NCBI RefSeq assembly: GCF_032062135.1
Contig: NC_092859.1
Span: forward strand, 105,366,528-105,430,527
Length of the DNA stretch: 64,000 bases
Direction of reading: 5' to 3'
DNA from: Pyxicephalus adspersus
Lineage: Eukaryota; Chordata; Amphibia; Anura; Pyxicephalidae
Below are positions 23,301-36,438 of this stretch, piece by piece. The position numbers and the translations under genes are program-made. Within the stretch, counting starts at the first letter, position 1. Every line of letters begins with the position of its first letter. Below the pieces are notes generated by a model. It saw nothing but the letters and a program-made list of their open reading frames with translations. It did not search any database and was not told the DNA's origin.

Positions 23301-24502
23301 TTTCTTGTTTAAGCCACCTGCTGAATGTAGAGAATTAGAAAACTTCCATATGCTGTTTTTTAAATTATGCCTTATTTGAATTATATTAAAGATAACTATA
23401 TGCTTTGTAATGTTTCCTGTCTCAGTATCACAAAGAAAGTATCTATTTGTTACTCTAATTTAAGTAATATGATTGGTAAGCCTTTGTGGGGGCTTGACAT
23501 GGACCCAGGGTTTTCTAACAGGGAAAGAATACATCTAAATAACAGCAAAGCTATCCTGGGAATTGGGGATAATATAACAACTTCTCGTGTTTACAAATAC
23601 TCCTTTTCTTTAATGCCGTATAACCCAAAATCTAGCACTAACTGGCTGTTATATAGGTAATTCTGTTGTTGGCACACAATGCAAAGATGTTGGCACACAA
23701 TGCAAAGAGTTAACATAGCGCAAACTACAACTATTTTATTTTTTAAGGTTGTTAGAACATGTTTTATAATGCCATAACAATGTAGATATTTAATGTAACC
23801 AACCATACAAAAGATTATTACTTTCTTTGTTTTAGAGAAAGACATCTTCATATTTCACAATTGGTAAACATGACATGATTGATTTGTGAACAACTATTTA
23901 CCAAGCAAGTCAACACAGCTGAACATGTTGTGTACGTCAAAGCATTTGCTAATGTAGGAAGTTGTTTGGGAATATGCTGAATAATATACTAGATAGTCAA
24001 TACTCACATTTTTGAGGTTACCTGTTGGCATCTAAAAATGTATGAAGTTTGGTTGCTACAATGCTTAGTGAGTAATGGGTATTAGGACTTTTTCTGAGTA
24101 ATTTCTACTGTTTACAAGATCATCTATTAACAAATAATACTGTTGTCTTTGGAGATGTTACCTTGAATTGTGTATTAATGTGTAATGTCAAACAAATACA
24201 GAAATAAAATACAAAAATATCATTATGAAACCAAAAATTCATTATTGGGATCTCCCAGCCTCAGGATTCATACAGGATTGTTATAGCGCACAACCAGTAA
24301 GATTCAACTATTTTCAGTTCAGTTTTACATTTTCTTGTGTGACCTGTCCACTAATTGAACCATGACTTTGCAGTGTAATAAATAATTACGATTGTCTTTA
24401 CTAATTGGCACATCCTTATCTTACAGAGAATGTTTTATGCTTAAAAAATACCAAAATCTCTGATATTTCAACCAAAATTCCCTATGGGCTCAATGTGTAA
24501 AT

Positions 24503-24776
24503 ATTATTACACAGTATTTATATAGCACCACCATATTACGCAGAGCTGTACAAAGTCCATAGTAATGTCACTAGCTGTCCCTCAAAGGAGATCACAATCT
24601 ATGCCCCTTCCATGGTGATATGTCAATTTTTGGGGGGTTTTTTTGGAATGTGAGAGGAAACCTATGCAAACACGGGGAGAACCTGCAAACTCGCATGCAG
24701 ATAGAGTCCTGGCTGAGATTCGAACCTGGGACCTAGCACTGCAAAGGCCAGAACACTTACCTCTGAGCCACTGTAC
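24503..24776 (-). mobile_element. tRNA-headed SINE with L2-type tail, minus strand
   Basis: Read on the minus strand: GTGGCTCAGAGGTAAGTG (A box region), GGTTCGAATCTCAGCCAGGA (B box), then CCCGTGTTTGCATAGG and a tail GCTGTACAAAGTCC/TTATATAGCACC as in the L2 3' end. It matches the fuller copy at 59695-60062, with internal deletions. Confidence 0.8.
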
Positions 24777-25004
24777 TTTTATTCCCAATAACATATGCTA
24801 TGGTATATGAATTGCCCACAATGCAACCAATATCATGTCTTGTGGTGCCATGGCCACTAAGGGCAGCCCTTGAGACCCTGTCACTGCTCCCAGCTGTGCT
24901 GCCTGACTTGAATGACATGGCCCTCCTTTCTTCCTTATATTGTCTATGTACATATATTGTGCCTGGGCTCACCAGACAATCTGCAGAATTGTGATAGGCA
25001 GGTG

Positions 25005-25430
25005 TATTAATAAAGGGGGGAATGTATAGATGAATGTAAAAGTAAAGGAGGGATAGACTAGAGAATTGTAGCAGTTAAGAAAGTAGACTAGGGGGGAGGG
25101 TAATAGTAAGGAGGGGTAAACAAGGAAGGTGTAAGAATATAGTGAGCATTGACTAAGGATCTGTAATAGTAAAGGGGGATGGATTGGAGAGTCTAAAATA
25201 GTACAAGGGGTTAGACCAGGGGGGTGTAATATTAAGAGGGATGTTAAGGAAGATGGATGTAATAGTAAAGGATAGAATATGCTAGACGGGTATAATAGTA
25301 AAGGGGGTAGACTAGGGAGGTATAATAGATGTTTGCAGATAGTTTGGGGGTGTAATAGTAAAGGGGGAATAGACTAGAGATTGTAAAGGTAAAAGAGAAA
25401 TAGATTGGGGGGGTATAATAGGTTTTTGCA
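25005..25430. repeat. Decayed minisatellite
   Basis: About ten diverged copies of a 35-50 base unit of the type GTAATAGTAAAGGGGG-ATAGACTAG(G)GGG, for example near 25163, 25287 and 25358. The purine-rich plus strand gives a Tyr-rich minus-strand ORF (YYYT repeats), which is a by-product and not a gene. Confidence 0.8.
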
Positions 25431-26436
25431 CCCACAACTTTTGTGAGGATCCCAGTTCTTTTCACAGCATCCTGCACTCTTCTGCATGACAATTTTGAGA
25501 GCAGGTAGGACAATTCAGGCAGGAATTATGACGCCAATTAGTTGCCAAAACACTGCTGAAGGGAGTCAGGCTCCTTAATAACAACACAGAATATCTTTAT
25601 TTAAATCTGTTCACAAATTATTTTGTTCAGTTCAGTCCTTTCATGGACTCTGAGGTTTGCAATGAATGGAAAAGTATTACATATGGATAAGGATTCAAAC
25701 ATTTATGAACAAAACATACTGGAAAGATAAATACATATACACAAATAAATGTATTAACTAGTACTAAAATTACTGTGTAATTAAGGTTTGGTCACAATCA
25801 CATAATCCAGGACCTTTGTGATGAACGATTTGGAGCATGGCCAAATTCCTTGTAAATGAAAACACTGAGTATCTGAAAAGCAATAGGTGTAGATCTGACT
25901 CCAAGGGTAAAGCAGTTATTAATGCCACCGATTTCTGTATTCCGAGCTCTGTTGCATTCAGATGCTTTCAGTCATAGAATATACAAAAGCTGTGAATAAA
26001 AGGAACAAACACTTCATTATGAACACCTTACCTTGATGATAAACTTTCATCTTTCATGGCTGACTGATCAGGTAATACCACACATAACTATTAGGATTAA
26101 GCAACATGCAACATGTTTTTGGTAGCTAGGCAAGGTACAAAAAAGAAAAAAAAAACATAAAAACAGGTTTTATGTATCTGTTTTTTAAAGTCATTTTGCA
26201 CCTAGACAACTGGTTCCCAAAAGTTTTTTAACGTGTAATATCAATCTCTTATAAAATATGAATTAACAGGCAATACTTTGGAAGAAACTTCCAAAGGAAC
26301 CCCCATTTTGATACTCTTTGTAAAGTTCAGTAGTATCAATGACATATCAAACAGACCACAAACTCAGTCATTTTCCACCATGCAAGATATTCATGTCCAC
26401 ATAATTTATTTTTATTCTAACACTTTGGTCTCTAAG

Positions 26437-26689
26437 AGCAGGTTCACATCGCCTCTACATTGTACAATTCTGTGTGGTACCCCATGGCTGGCACCTTGCC
26501 AACACTCATATGGAGTCCTTTGCATGGATGAACAATTACCTGCACATGTACCAGCCAGTGGCAGGGAGGCAGTACTAGTACCAGTCACCGCTCTCCATAT
26601 GAGGGCTGCTACACTACATGTAGCACTTCCCTGAGAAGCAGCGGTCCCTGGCATAAATACATCACAACCTCACTGCCAATGTGAATTTG
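26437..26689. mobile_element. MITE, hAT-like (tentative)
   Basis: Ends AGCAGGTTCACATCGCC and (right, reversed) CAAATTCACATTGGC form an inverted pair. CTCTAAG occurs directly on both sides (26430-26436 and 26690-26696), as expected for a target duplication of 7-8 bases. The interior has no coding sequence. Confidence 0.65.
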
Positions 26690-28789
26690 CTCTAAGCAAG
26701 CTGAGGTACCTACAGACATTAGAGAATCATAAACCAATCTTACTTTAAAAAAGACTAGAATATCTAAAACATATTTACATTAAATAAATATTTTTAAAAA
26801 ATTAAACAAAAAACTTTGTTAAAGTTTATTTCTGAAGGTCCTGGGTCAGCTTACCATCAGAGACATCAACCGGTAGTTAAAAAGTTGAGAAAATAAATAA
26901 ATAGCAATGTTTTCTGATATACAAGAAGAAGAATTGGGGATTGCATATGCAGTGAAAACACCAGAGGCTTTGATTTAGGCGTACACAATGACAAATGTCT
27001 AGACACGTTTCACTCTATCACTGTTAATCACAAGGCCAAAATACACACAGACTACTGTATATTCATATACTGTGACCACTCAGCAAACATCACCCAAAGA
27101 AGGAAAGTTGGTAAAACCAGCTGAATAAAAGCAGTGACCGAAACAGAAAAAAAATTACCTAAAAACCATATAAAACCAAAACATAATTGTTACAGTTATG
27201 CAAATAATTCTATTCAATACACATATTCTATCAATGAATGAATATGTATGAAATGCTAACTAACTACATAGGCAATGGATATACATTGTAACAAAAAAGT
27301 TTTTTAGATTTTTACTACTAAGTCAACTGAGATATATAAAGCAGCTTGCTCTGTATTGCAGTAACCAATACTAATTAACAATTGTTAGAAAGTTGTGCAG
27401 AGGGCATAAAGGTTGGTAATGATCACCTCAATTTAAAGCAACATTATTTTGAAAAATCATGCATTCTCTTAATTTTCTTAGTGGATCTAAAGTTGCAGTC
27501 ATCAAAGCTGAGGAAAGTTGTGGTCAATGCCCCGATGGCATCAAAATCTGTTATATTGCTAGATGTTCGTAAAAAATTATTATTAGTGGAAAAAAATAAT
27601 TAAACAAATATATAATGAATGCATAATCATTATAGATAATAATAGTATATGAAATAAATATTACTGCGTTGTATCCCAAGCCCCAAAAATTACATCAGCT
27701 AAATTATGTCTACATTTACTGTGTGAGGTCCTATAAGTAAACACAACGTCATATGGATATATGGTGATCACAAATCTGTCATGGGTATTTGCTTGCAGGA
27801 AAACCTGACTTAATCCAGTCCTAATGCCCTGTTATTATTTCTTCTGCAGATCTCCAAATGTGAGATTGAACATGCAAAACAGCATTCAGTAGTCTGCTTG
27901 GATGCAATATCATATTTGGTCACAAGGTGGCAGACACGTTCTCAAAATTCCCATTTCTTGAGTCCCAGTTTATAATTTTAGACTTCTGATAAATGTTTTG
28001 CTTGGAACTGCATATACTTTTATTGACGTAAAAAATACTAATAGGTTATATTTAGTATGTTTAAATGTATATAAAATGACACATTCTGAAAAAGCCTACT
28101 GTTAATAAGGCAAAACAGACAAGTAATTATATGGTCAATTCACTGCTATAGTATATGTGGTCACACAATATTGTGTAGTTTTTATTGGGTAAAGAATATT
28201 GCTGTAACAGATGTAAATGCATATCACAGTAGCAGTAATACACCAAACTTGAAAAACATTTCATTTTGCATTTGGTTAATGCTATTGAAAAATGGCTCTT
28301 TTAGCTTCACAACTACTGACAATGTAACAATGTTCAGTTTTTGGCCAAACCTAAATCCAAACACCATGAAATTCAATAAGGTTGAAATTCAGATTTCAGC
28401 AACCAAATCAAACTTCTCTCAGTGGTCCCTAACTCCTGCCCATGGTGTTATGCAGTCATTTACAATCATTATGGCATAGTGGTTGTAAAAAGAATATCTA
28501 TCCAGACGAATGTGATACTGTAACCAAAAATGAAAAAAAGAAAACTCTGGGTTTGGTGATTAAAACAATAAATGTGACAACTCCATTTGCTTTTCATGGT
28601 ATGGCACTGCTTTGATAAAAGCACTCCTCACTACTATCTTAGCACATTATTTAATATAAAAGGTTCTGTATGCTGAGGTAAGTAAACCAGCTGAACACCA
28701 ACAATAAACTTATATGTCAGATTTTAAAAACAAGGCTTAAAACTAGTGCCCTACTAATGACTCTGACATTAATACAAAACCTACAAAGC

Positions 28790-29190
28790 TGGCATTAATC
28801 CTGGGGCTTCTTACTGCACGTACTGATACCAGTGTTGGAGATTATTATTGTGGCCGCCGCATCCACACCTTGGTAATATTTTTTCAGCCACTGATTAATA
28901 TTCTGGGGCTTATTATTGCAGTCACCAATACTAGTATTTGGGATTAGTATTGCACCCACTGATGTTATCGCTGGGTGTTATTATTGTGGCCACAGACCCC
29001 TGGGAGACATTAAAGCTATTGAAACCAGTGACGGATCTTATTTTACTTCTCAGCGGGCAGACAAAATGTGGCCTATTATTTATCTCAATCACCTTTCCTC
29101 TAATTTTCAAATGCTGCCAACCATGCTTTAACTTGATGCCCACTAACAACAATAATAGGGTTCATTTTTACACCCACTGACACTAATAAT
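28790..29190. repeat. Decayed tandem repeat, ATTATTG-containing units
   Basis: A phrase of the type (G)GGGCTTATTATTGCAGTCACC-AATACTAGTATT recurs with variation at about 28808, 28845, 28905, 28940 and 28975, and again near 29155, with spacing of roughly 40-70 bases. ORFs on both strands here arise from the repeat. Confidence 0.55.
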
Positions 29191-29911
29191 ATAATTTAAT
29201 AACTTACTGCCTAACAGTGCAAAGAACACTATTACATACCTCTGACCCTTTATTTTATTGTCTGGCATAACAAAGCAACATTTAGTGGCAGCTAAGTAAT
29301 GCCTAAAAAAAAGCAAAAAAGAAAAGGCTCAGAAATATTGTTGATTTATATATAGTCTTTGTACAGAAAAAGCATTTGTAATGGAATTGTTTCATTTTGA
29401 CATTTTGTATGACATTCTTTTCTAACATGCAAGCATTCTCTGTTAATCTCTGTACCATATAAATAGTAATAGTGGACAGTGGGTAGGAACAGCTATCCTG
29501 AGACTTAAAAACTGAATCAGACATGATCAGATCAGGTAATGTTTATGTCAATTAATGTCAATTCCCTTACACAGCTATGGAAAAAATGTATATTGTACAG
29601 GTACAATGTTGAGTATCAGCAGTTTTCTTTTCTTTGTACTCTTTATACTTATGAGAATTTCTTTATTTAGCTGAAATTTGTTATTCATACAACAAGGAAT
29701 ATAATATGTTTGCCACCAGTAGTCATTGGTAGCATTAGTAGGCATTAGTAATACCTAGGATGGCAAAGATGCTGGAACGCATATTCTTTAGAGGCATTTA
29801 TGGAAGAATGAGAAGCTATAGGTGGCAGACACATTTTGTAGTCATCTACCCTGAATAAAAACCAGGGCTGTTGCTATGGTGGTCTGCAGTCTGAAAGAGG
29901 ATGGTAACAGA

Positions 29912-30078
29912 GGAAACCCAGCTCTTCAAGCCAGGGTCCTCTCCAACTCCTGGGTTACTGACTGTATCTGTCTGTCACTTGCAACCCCTAAATAATGTAC
30001 AGCGCTGCTTACATTATAAATCCTGGCTATATAAATCCAGTTTATTAATATTATTATTAATAATGATAATATTAATAA
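29912..30078 (+). mobile_element. L2 LINE 3' tail fragment
   Basis: CAGGGTCCTCTCC, GTCTGTCACTTGCAACCCCT, AATGTACAGCGCTGC and TATATAAATCC followed by ATTATTATTAATAATG match, on this strand, the tail of the L2 copy at 62395-62590. It is a 5'-truncated insertion ending in a trinucleotide microsatellite. Confidence 0.8.
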
Positions 30079-31186
30079 AACCAACACATGGGGCCTGTTT
30101 AATAATAGTGTTCTTCTTGGGCCTGCAGTTAAAGTCTAATGACCACAGGGACTACAGCCAGTACATGCTGCAGTGAAAATATCAGTTTTCCAGTTTCTCT
30201 GCAAGTATTTAAAACGTACTTTTAATATTGAAGGTTACTTCCAGTGTCATTGATATTGATATTGATATCAAAGTGTGATTTCACTGAAGATGTAATGCTG
30301 CCCCTTTTATTATTACATTTCTATAGTTGCTATTATTTTAGTATATATTATCTCATCTTATAAAACTCAGATTTTGCACTGCTGTCTGAATCAGATTTAT
30401 TCTACAAAATGGGTTGTTTAAGGACTATTACCTATAGATAGCTAAGCTGAGTTGTGAATTAACCTGAAATAAGAACATGTTAGTTTATAAATGCCCTCAT
30501 CATCCCTAGCCCCATTAAAATAATGTAACTTGTACAATTTGTATCTGTATAATTTTTAGGCTAACGATGTAAATTACATAAAGATCAACATTCCTGTAAT
30601 TGCTTGTATTCATACATATAGGAATCTATTCTCTGTGGGTTGTGGTGTGTCCTAATGTGTCCTATCTCCTTCCAATTTAGCTGCATTTCATATAACAGGG
30701 CATTGACCCATGTAGCGAATACTCCGCTGTCCAAGCATGAATTTAGGTTCTTTTATTTTAAATGAATTTTCCTAAAGTAAGAACTGCCAAAAGATTTACA
30801 GGACTCAGGCCTTTGCAGCCTAAAGCCATGCCATTTATTCTACAGGATTTAATGAACTCTTGTGAACCTAATTAGAGTGACTTGTGTTTGTGTAGACTGT
30901 GGATTTCCATTAATGACTCTCATTATTGATTCCTAAAGTTTATTACACAAAGCATGAACTGACATATTCACAAACTGTACTGACAGACAGAGTAATTTGT
31001 TGTTGCTATAAGGATTTCTGCCAAGCTGGGTTTCATAGCTAAACTACACATTTTTTTTGTATTGTATTTTGAATGTCTTCAAAATTACCCTGCATATTCA
31101 TCGTGGAAAATGTAATGCTCAGGAGTTATAAAGTTTAGGTGGCAAGTGTTAAGATATGTGGAGGCCTAATTAATGGATTAATGTAA

Positions 31187-31620
31187 AGCTGCGTACACAC
31201 TTCCAATTTTTATCGTTCAAAATGAACGACGAACGAACGACGAACGATCGATTGGGCAAAAATCGTTCGTAAAAAAAGTAACCAACGACGCCGACGAACG
31301 AGGAAAGTCGTTGGAAACGAACGACCGGACCGGCGGATCGGATTGGACGACGATCGTTGACCATCGTTCGTGTGTACGATCGTTCGTTGATCGTCCATGG
31401 TCTGAGCATGCGTGACGAACGAACGTTCGTTCACTTCCTGTCGTGCACATAGTTCCTCTATCGCTCAAACGATCGTATCTATTGTGTGTACAATATCTAC
31501 GAACGATCGTGTCGTTATCTGTATGTGCAGGATCGGTGCTATACGATCGTTCGTAGATATCGTGCAGGATCGTTCGTCGTTCGTTTAACAACGATAATAA
31601 TTGGAAGTGTGTACGTAGCT
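31187..31620. mobile_element. PIF/Harbinger-like palindromic MITE, young copy
   Basis: 434 bases. Left end AGCTGCGTACACACTTCCAA and right end (reversed) AGCTACGTACACACTTCCAA extend into arms of at least 45 bases with few differences. TAA lies on both sides (31184-31186 and 31621-31623), fitting a 3-base TWA target duplication. The interior is dense in CGAACGA, CGATCGTTCGT and their complements. The minus-strand ORFs of up to 124 codons are artefacts of the palindrome. Confidence 0.85.
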
Positions 31621-33769
31621 TAAGGGCTTGAGTATAAAGCTAGGATAAGGGTTAAATTATGTCACATTAAAAATTAACCTGAACTGGCCTAAGACATTTC
31701 CAAGGCAACAGTGCTGTGGAAAAAATGTGGTGCCTGTGTTAGCTTTGAAATCAGTCCATGTGTCCCTGTAGAGGGCCAGGGGTAATTGGTTCAAGTTCTC
31801 CATGGAGCCTTGAGACCTGAAAAAAAAACATAAAACATTCTGCTCAAGCTAATTTCTTCCATGTCATTCAATTGTCATATGCCAGAACTTCCACTGATTA
31901 AGCTCTATTACTGGCACTGGATTTTGTGTTGGAAAGGGTTAGGCTTAATCTCCACTTGAAGCCAAGGCTCTTTGTAGAGCCTTGACCTGGAGTCTGCATC
32001 CACAGGGCTTCTTCGGGATCAATTTCAATATTATCATAGCTTCTTACTGGATGATATTTAGCACTGTGTTTTTAGATTTTACATAAAACATTTTATAATA
32101 ATTCAGGTTCATGTTTAGGATTAGGGAAGAGGGTAAACAGTTTATTTTGGATGCTGCTATAATATTTTGGAGGTGCAGAGTGTTCTTTAATATCTTGAAC
32201 TCATAGGAAAACTTTTGAGTTCTCCGTGGGCACTATAAAAGTTCCTGCTAACTAAGAGGCAGTTCCACACAAATGCAGACAGGCCCCCTGCCTACATTTA
32301 CAACAAATACCAATTTAATGTAGTTGGGGATTACAGTAGTAGTCCACATGGCTTATCAGTATTATTGTTTTATCTTTAGAAACTAATATTAATTTTTTAC
32401 AAAAATTATTGTAAGACAATAATTCACTAAATTTAAAAACATTGAAACTGTTTTTAAAGAATGCTTCAAAAAATACTTTTGCAAGTGAGATCTAGAGAGT
32501 AGTGTCTTTTTTTTTTTGAGGAAAGGTAATTGAACATCTGGATCTTTTTAGGTAACCTTGAAATAGTAAATCTGTGAAACAACTATATTCTGTAATTTAC
32601 ATGTTATGACAGGGTCTAAATTTTGCTATGGAAGTTCAAATCTAGTGTAATAATAAAAGAATGCATACGTTGTAGGCATATAATAGGCAATATCGCTCAT
32701 TGGGACACTCCTATATACAGAAAGCTTAAAAGGTTTTCTTTCAGCTTGTTAAAACATATATATTTTATGTTCCAAAGGGCCTGTTCAATCTAATACGTAA
32801 TTTACTATGAAGTTACTAAAAAAAATATTAATAAATAATAATTTATTACTTGAGTACTTTTGAGTAATAATTTGCATTTGCTTGTGACCGTAGACATCCA
32901 TAAGTATATACAAATATAAAATCTTCTATAAATCTTTGCCTTCATGTAGAAAAATGGTTTAAATGTTGTCCCTAAAAAAAACTTTTGGTTGGTAGTTTCA
33001 TTGTGTTGCTTACATTACAAAATTACAGGTGAAATCTTGTTGCTTTAGCCACCAGGTATTGCATTTGCCATGCTTATAAATGCTTTCTTTTCTTTGCCTT
33101 TCAAAATCTGTTTTCTAAATATTTTTCAGCCAATTCCAAGCATTTTGGGAATCAATAGAATGACAAACAGAATCATTGTGTTGGTGAAAGTGATTTTAGA
33201 TAAATACTTTTGTATTGTCACCATGGTACTAAAACAAATACAACAAATTCATATAAAAGTTTATGAGTCTTTCCTGCCACTATTGTATCACTGCCCAAAA
33301 GTTCAAAATTCAAAAGAAAATTATAATCACATTACATTCAGTCTCCAATTAGCCTTTAAGTGAATGCATGCAAAATATTCATAATCCAGCTGACATGTTA
33401 ATTCAAAACACTCTACTTCAATGGTAAAAGGGAACAGAGCATAGCAAAATGGTCCCATGCTGCCAAATCTGGTTTAGGAGAACGAATTACTTTAGAAAGA
33501 ATACATACAAAAAATGAAATACAGATCAATAAAATGTGACTAGCACTGCAAATGTGCAAGATCAATTAATGAATTAGTCTTCCCTTACATTCTTCCATGC
33601 AGCCCTATAAACATTTTTTAAATTTTCTTATTGTAATCATTATTATTATAAAAATGTATTTATATAGACCCCTCATGTTATACAGCACCTTTACAGTCTA
33701 TAGACACGTAACTAACTTTCCATCTGAGGTACTCACAAAGTATACAAAGGATACAATAGTGATTCAGCA

Positions 33770-33955
33770 AACCTGGATAAACCTTTTAAAATTTAAAAAA
33801 AAATTTTATGTGGCAAAACTTTTCAACTCTCACCTGTGGCAAAGCAGAACACAACATTTTTTAGGAAATCATTTTCAGGTTTGCTAGATCACCTAGGTTT
33901 TCCCATGATGGTCTATTCTATACTTTAGTATATCAAGCCTCTTTTCTCCAGCAGA
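33770..33955. mobile_element. Palindromic MITE family fragment
   Basis: Contains CAGCAAACCTGGATAAACC, GAAATCATTTTCAGGTTTGC, TAGATCACCTAGGTT and a CTATTCTATACTTTAGTATATCAAGCC end. The order fits the right part of the 11374-11595 family, strongly diverged. Confidence 0.5.
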
Positions 33956-36040
33956 GTGGAGCCCAAGCTGTAATTTCTGACACTTGTTTCTAAGCAAGGT
34001 CTGTTAAGGCATGGGGAGTCAGGACCCCTGATTTAATCACCATATCGAGTTTGGAAGTTGGATTCAGCCTAGTAGTAAGTCCCTGTAGTGACCCTCTATA
34101 TAGATCTATATTTGGAGACCTACCAAAAACTGCTAATAGTGCTAGTACATATCTGCCAAAAACTTGCAGAGATCAGGTGACACAGAGAAAGAACACAAAA
34201 AAACAAGTTTTGTACATGATTACCTGTTATTACAGTAGACACAAAATCTTCTGGTAAGGTGCCTGGCATTTTAATTGGAATTAGGCTTCCAGCAATATCA
34301 GAAATATACATAAAAAATGATCATACAATTAATGCATTCAAAATATAATAGACAGACTTTAAATGTTGTATTAAAGTTGTTTATTAGGATCAAGATTACA
34401 AAAATACAAATATAAAGAGATTGTGCATCTTTTTACAGCATTTGTATTGTATAAAATTATTAACATAACTCTTTATTCACAAAATCCTTTTATTTCTTTA
34501 AACCATGAATACATCATCAAGGATTTTTATTAGTAAAAAAAACATGAAATGTAAAACCAATTTGCAAAATTATTGGTACCATTAGTATTAATTGGTAATA
34601 TTCATGAAACTATAATACTTTGTGTTTTTTTTTCTTTTAAAGTTTGTTTGTAAGTAATAAGAAAATTAGGAAATGGTTTGTTATAAGAATATTCAATAAA
34701 GAATGTGTTGGGGCAGGCTGTGTGTGTTTGTGTATGTATTATTCCAGATTTCCTCCCAATGCCTACCTATTTCTGTCTGTCATCCGTTCTTTGGGGTTGG
34801 TTTTTTAGATGGTGACAAAGATATTCCTCTATTAAAATAATTGATAATTTGATGAACACACCATTCCTATGCTAGATAAACATCCTCAAATTCCTAAATA
34901 ATAACCCTACTGATCACTAGAGAAGACAAAGGAGCCTACACATTCTACACATTCGGGCTCTAGAGGTAATTATAAATTAAGATACCGGCCACTGCATAAT
35001 AGCATAGTACAAACATATATTCCACTAGGGTTATTATACAAAATAAAAGCATATGTTAAAGATGTAGATGCAGCTTTTCTATTATGAGCAATGAAAAATA
35101 AATCTCACCTCGGATAATTTTTTAGGATCATTCTATACTCTGACAGACCAAAGAAAAAAGCAAGGTGCATAGGTCGCCAAAGTGCCTCTAAGATTAAGCT
35201 GTGTACATCTCTTTGTGGTTTTATAAAGACGTCTTTTTTGATTTTTTTGGGAGGTATATAATTTTGATATGGTATTGATATGCTGTAAATATTATTACAT
35301 ATATTTAACATATTGTAAGATATGTTAAAGGAATGTAGTCTTTGAGTAGATAAATATTTATTTGGAGAGAAATACTCTAGTATTTAAGAAATATGTATGT
35401 TTTTTTTTTCACCTGATCTAAAGAATCTGTACTATTATATGATTGCAATTTTACATTTAATTATAATAATAAAATGCCTTGACTTCATCTTTTTCAATAT
35501 TTTGTTACAAATATATACATTTGTACATATAGTATTTTACTACACAGAAAAGTACCAACTAGTAAATGAGAAACTCTTGCACAGCAAGAAGTAAGATTAA
35601 AGTTTTGTCTATATACATAATACTGTCATGAAACGTGGAAAGAAATTTTTAATGTAAAATAAGCTGAAAATATGGTGCATATGTAAAAAATAAACTATAT
35701 AAAATACTGATGTTTACATTTCCTACTGTATGTAGTACATTTTATACGTCTAGCAGTTTAAAACATATTTGTGTATATCTTTTAATTTTATGGTCTCAGT
35801 ATTATACCCTGAGGTATACTATTTTCATTTGTTCATTTTGTACATTTTTGGCTTATGTTATTCTGAAAGAAAATAAAACAGTGCTTCAAAGTTAGTTTTC
35901 TAAACAGTGCTTTAAGGCTCAAACAATATTAAAGGTATACTAATTATGACAGTTATAATTTAAAGAAATACTAATTTGCTTCTACGTCTAAGAAAACTGG
36001 AACCTGTTGTGCCAAAGATTGAAGCTTTGCAATGCCATAA

Positions 36041-36058
36041 AAAAAAAAAAAAAAAAAG
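36041..36058. repeat. Poly(A) tract
   Basis: A plus-strand A run interrupted by one G near 36058. It could be the tail of an old retrotransposed insert, but nothing recognisable precedes it. Confidence 0.6.
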
Positions 36059-36355
36059 AAAACAATTTGAAACACAATGCATTTCTTACTTCCCAATGAC
36101 TAAGTATGCACGTAAGATGCTGAGAATGAAACCATGTGCTGGGAAAAGGTAATGCCAGCATGCATACACAGGGGTGACATCATAATTTGATGTACAATAG
36201 GTGAAGTAGTAGGACACCAGACCCATAAGAAGAAGACAAGACATGAATGCTGTGCATATTTGCCTGTTATGGTGAAAGCTGTAACTTTCATTGCTGCCTG
36301 GTGCCATGCAATATAGGGTGCAGCTCGGTTGTCCTGCCAAGAAGAACTAGAGATA

Positions 36356-36438
36356 ATGGGTCTGCTTTATTAAAGCTCTCCAAGGCTGGAGAGGATACAC
36401 TTTCATCAGTGAAGCTGGATGATCCAGCAAACCTGGAT
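36356..36438. mobile_element. Palindromic MITE family fragment (left arm)
   Basis: Begins GGGTCTGCTTTATTAAAGCTC, continues CCAAGGCTGGAGAGGATACAC and GAAGCTGGATGATCCAGC. It matches the left arm of 11374-11595; the right arm is missing. Confidence 0.7.

Noticed and set aside
25244..25513. 89-codon minus-strand ORF with YYYT repeats.
   Set aside because: It is the complement of the GTAATAGTAAAGGGG minisatellite and has no independent support.
31170..31591. Three overlapping minus-strand ORFs of 74 to 124 codons rich in Arg, Ser and Thr.
   Set aside because: They lie wholly inside the palindromic MITE and their composition follows from the CGAACGA/TCGTTCG repeats.
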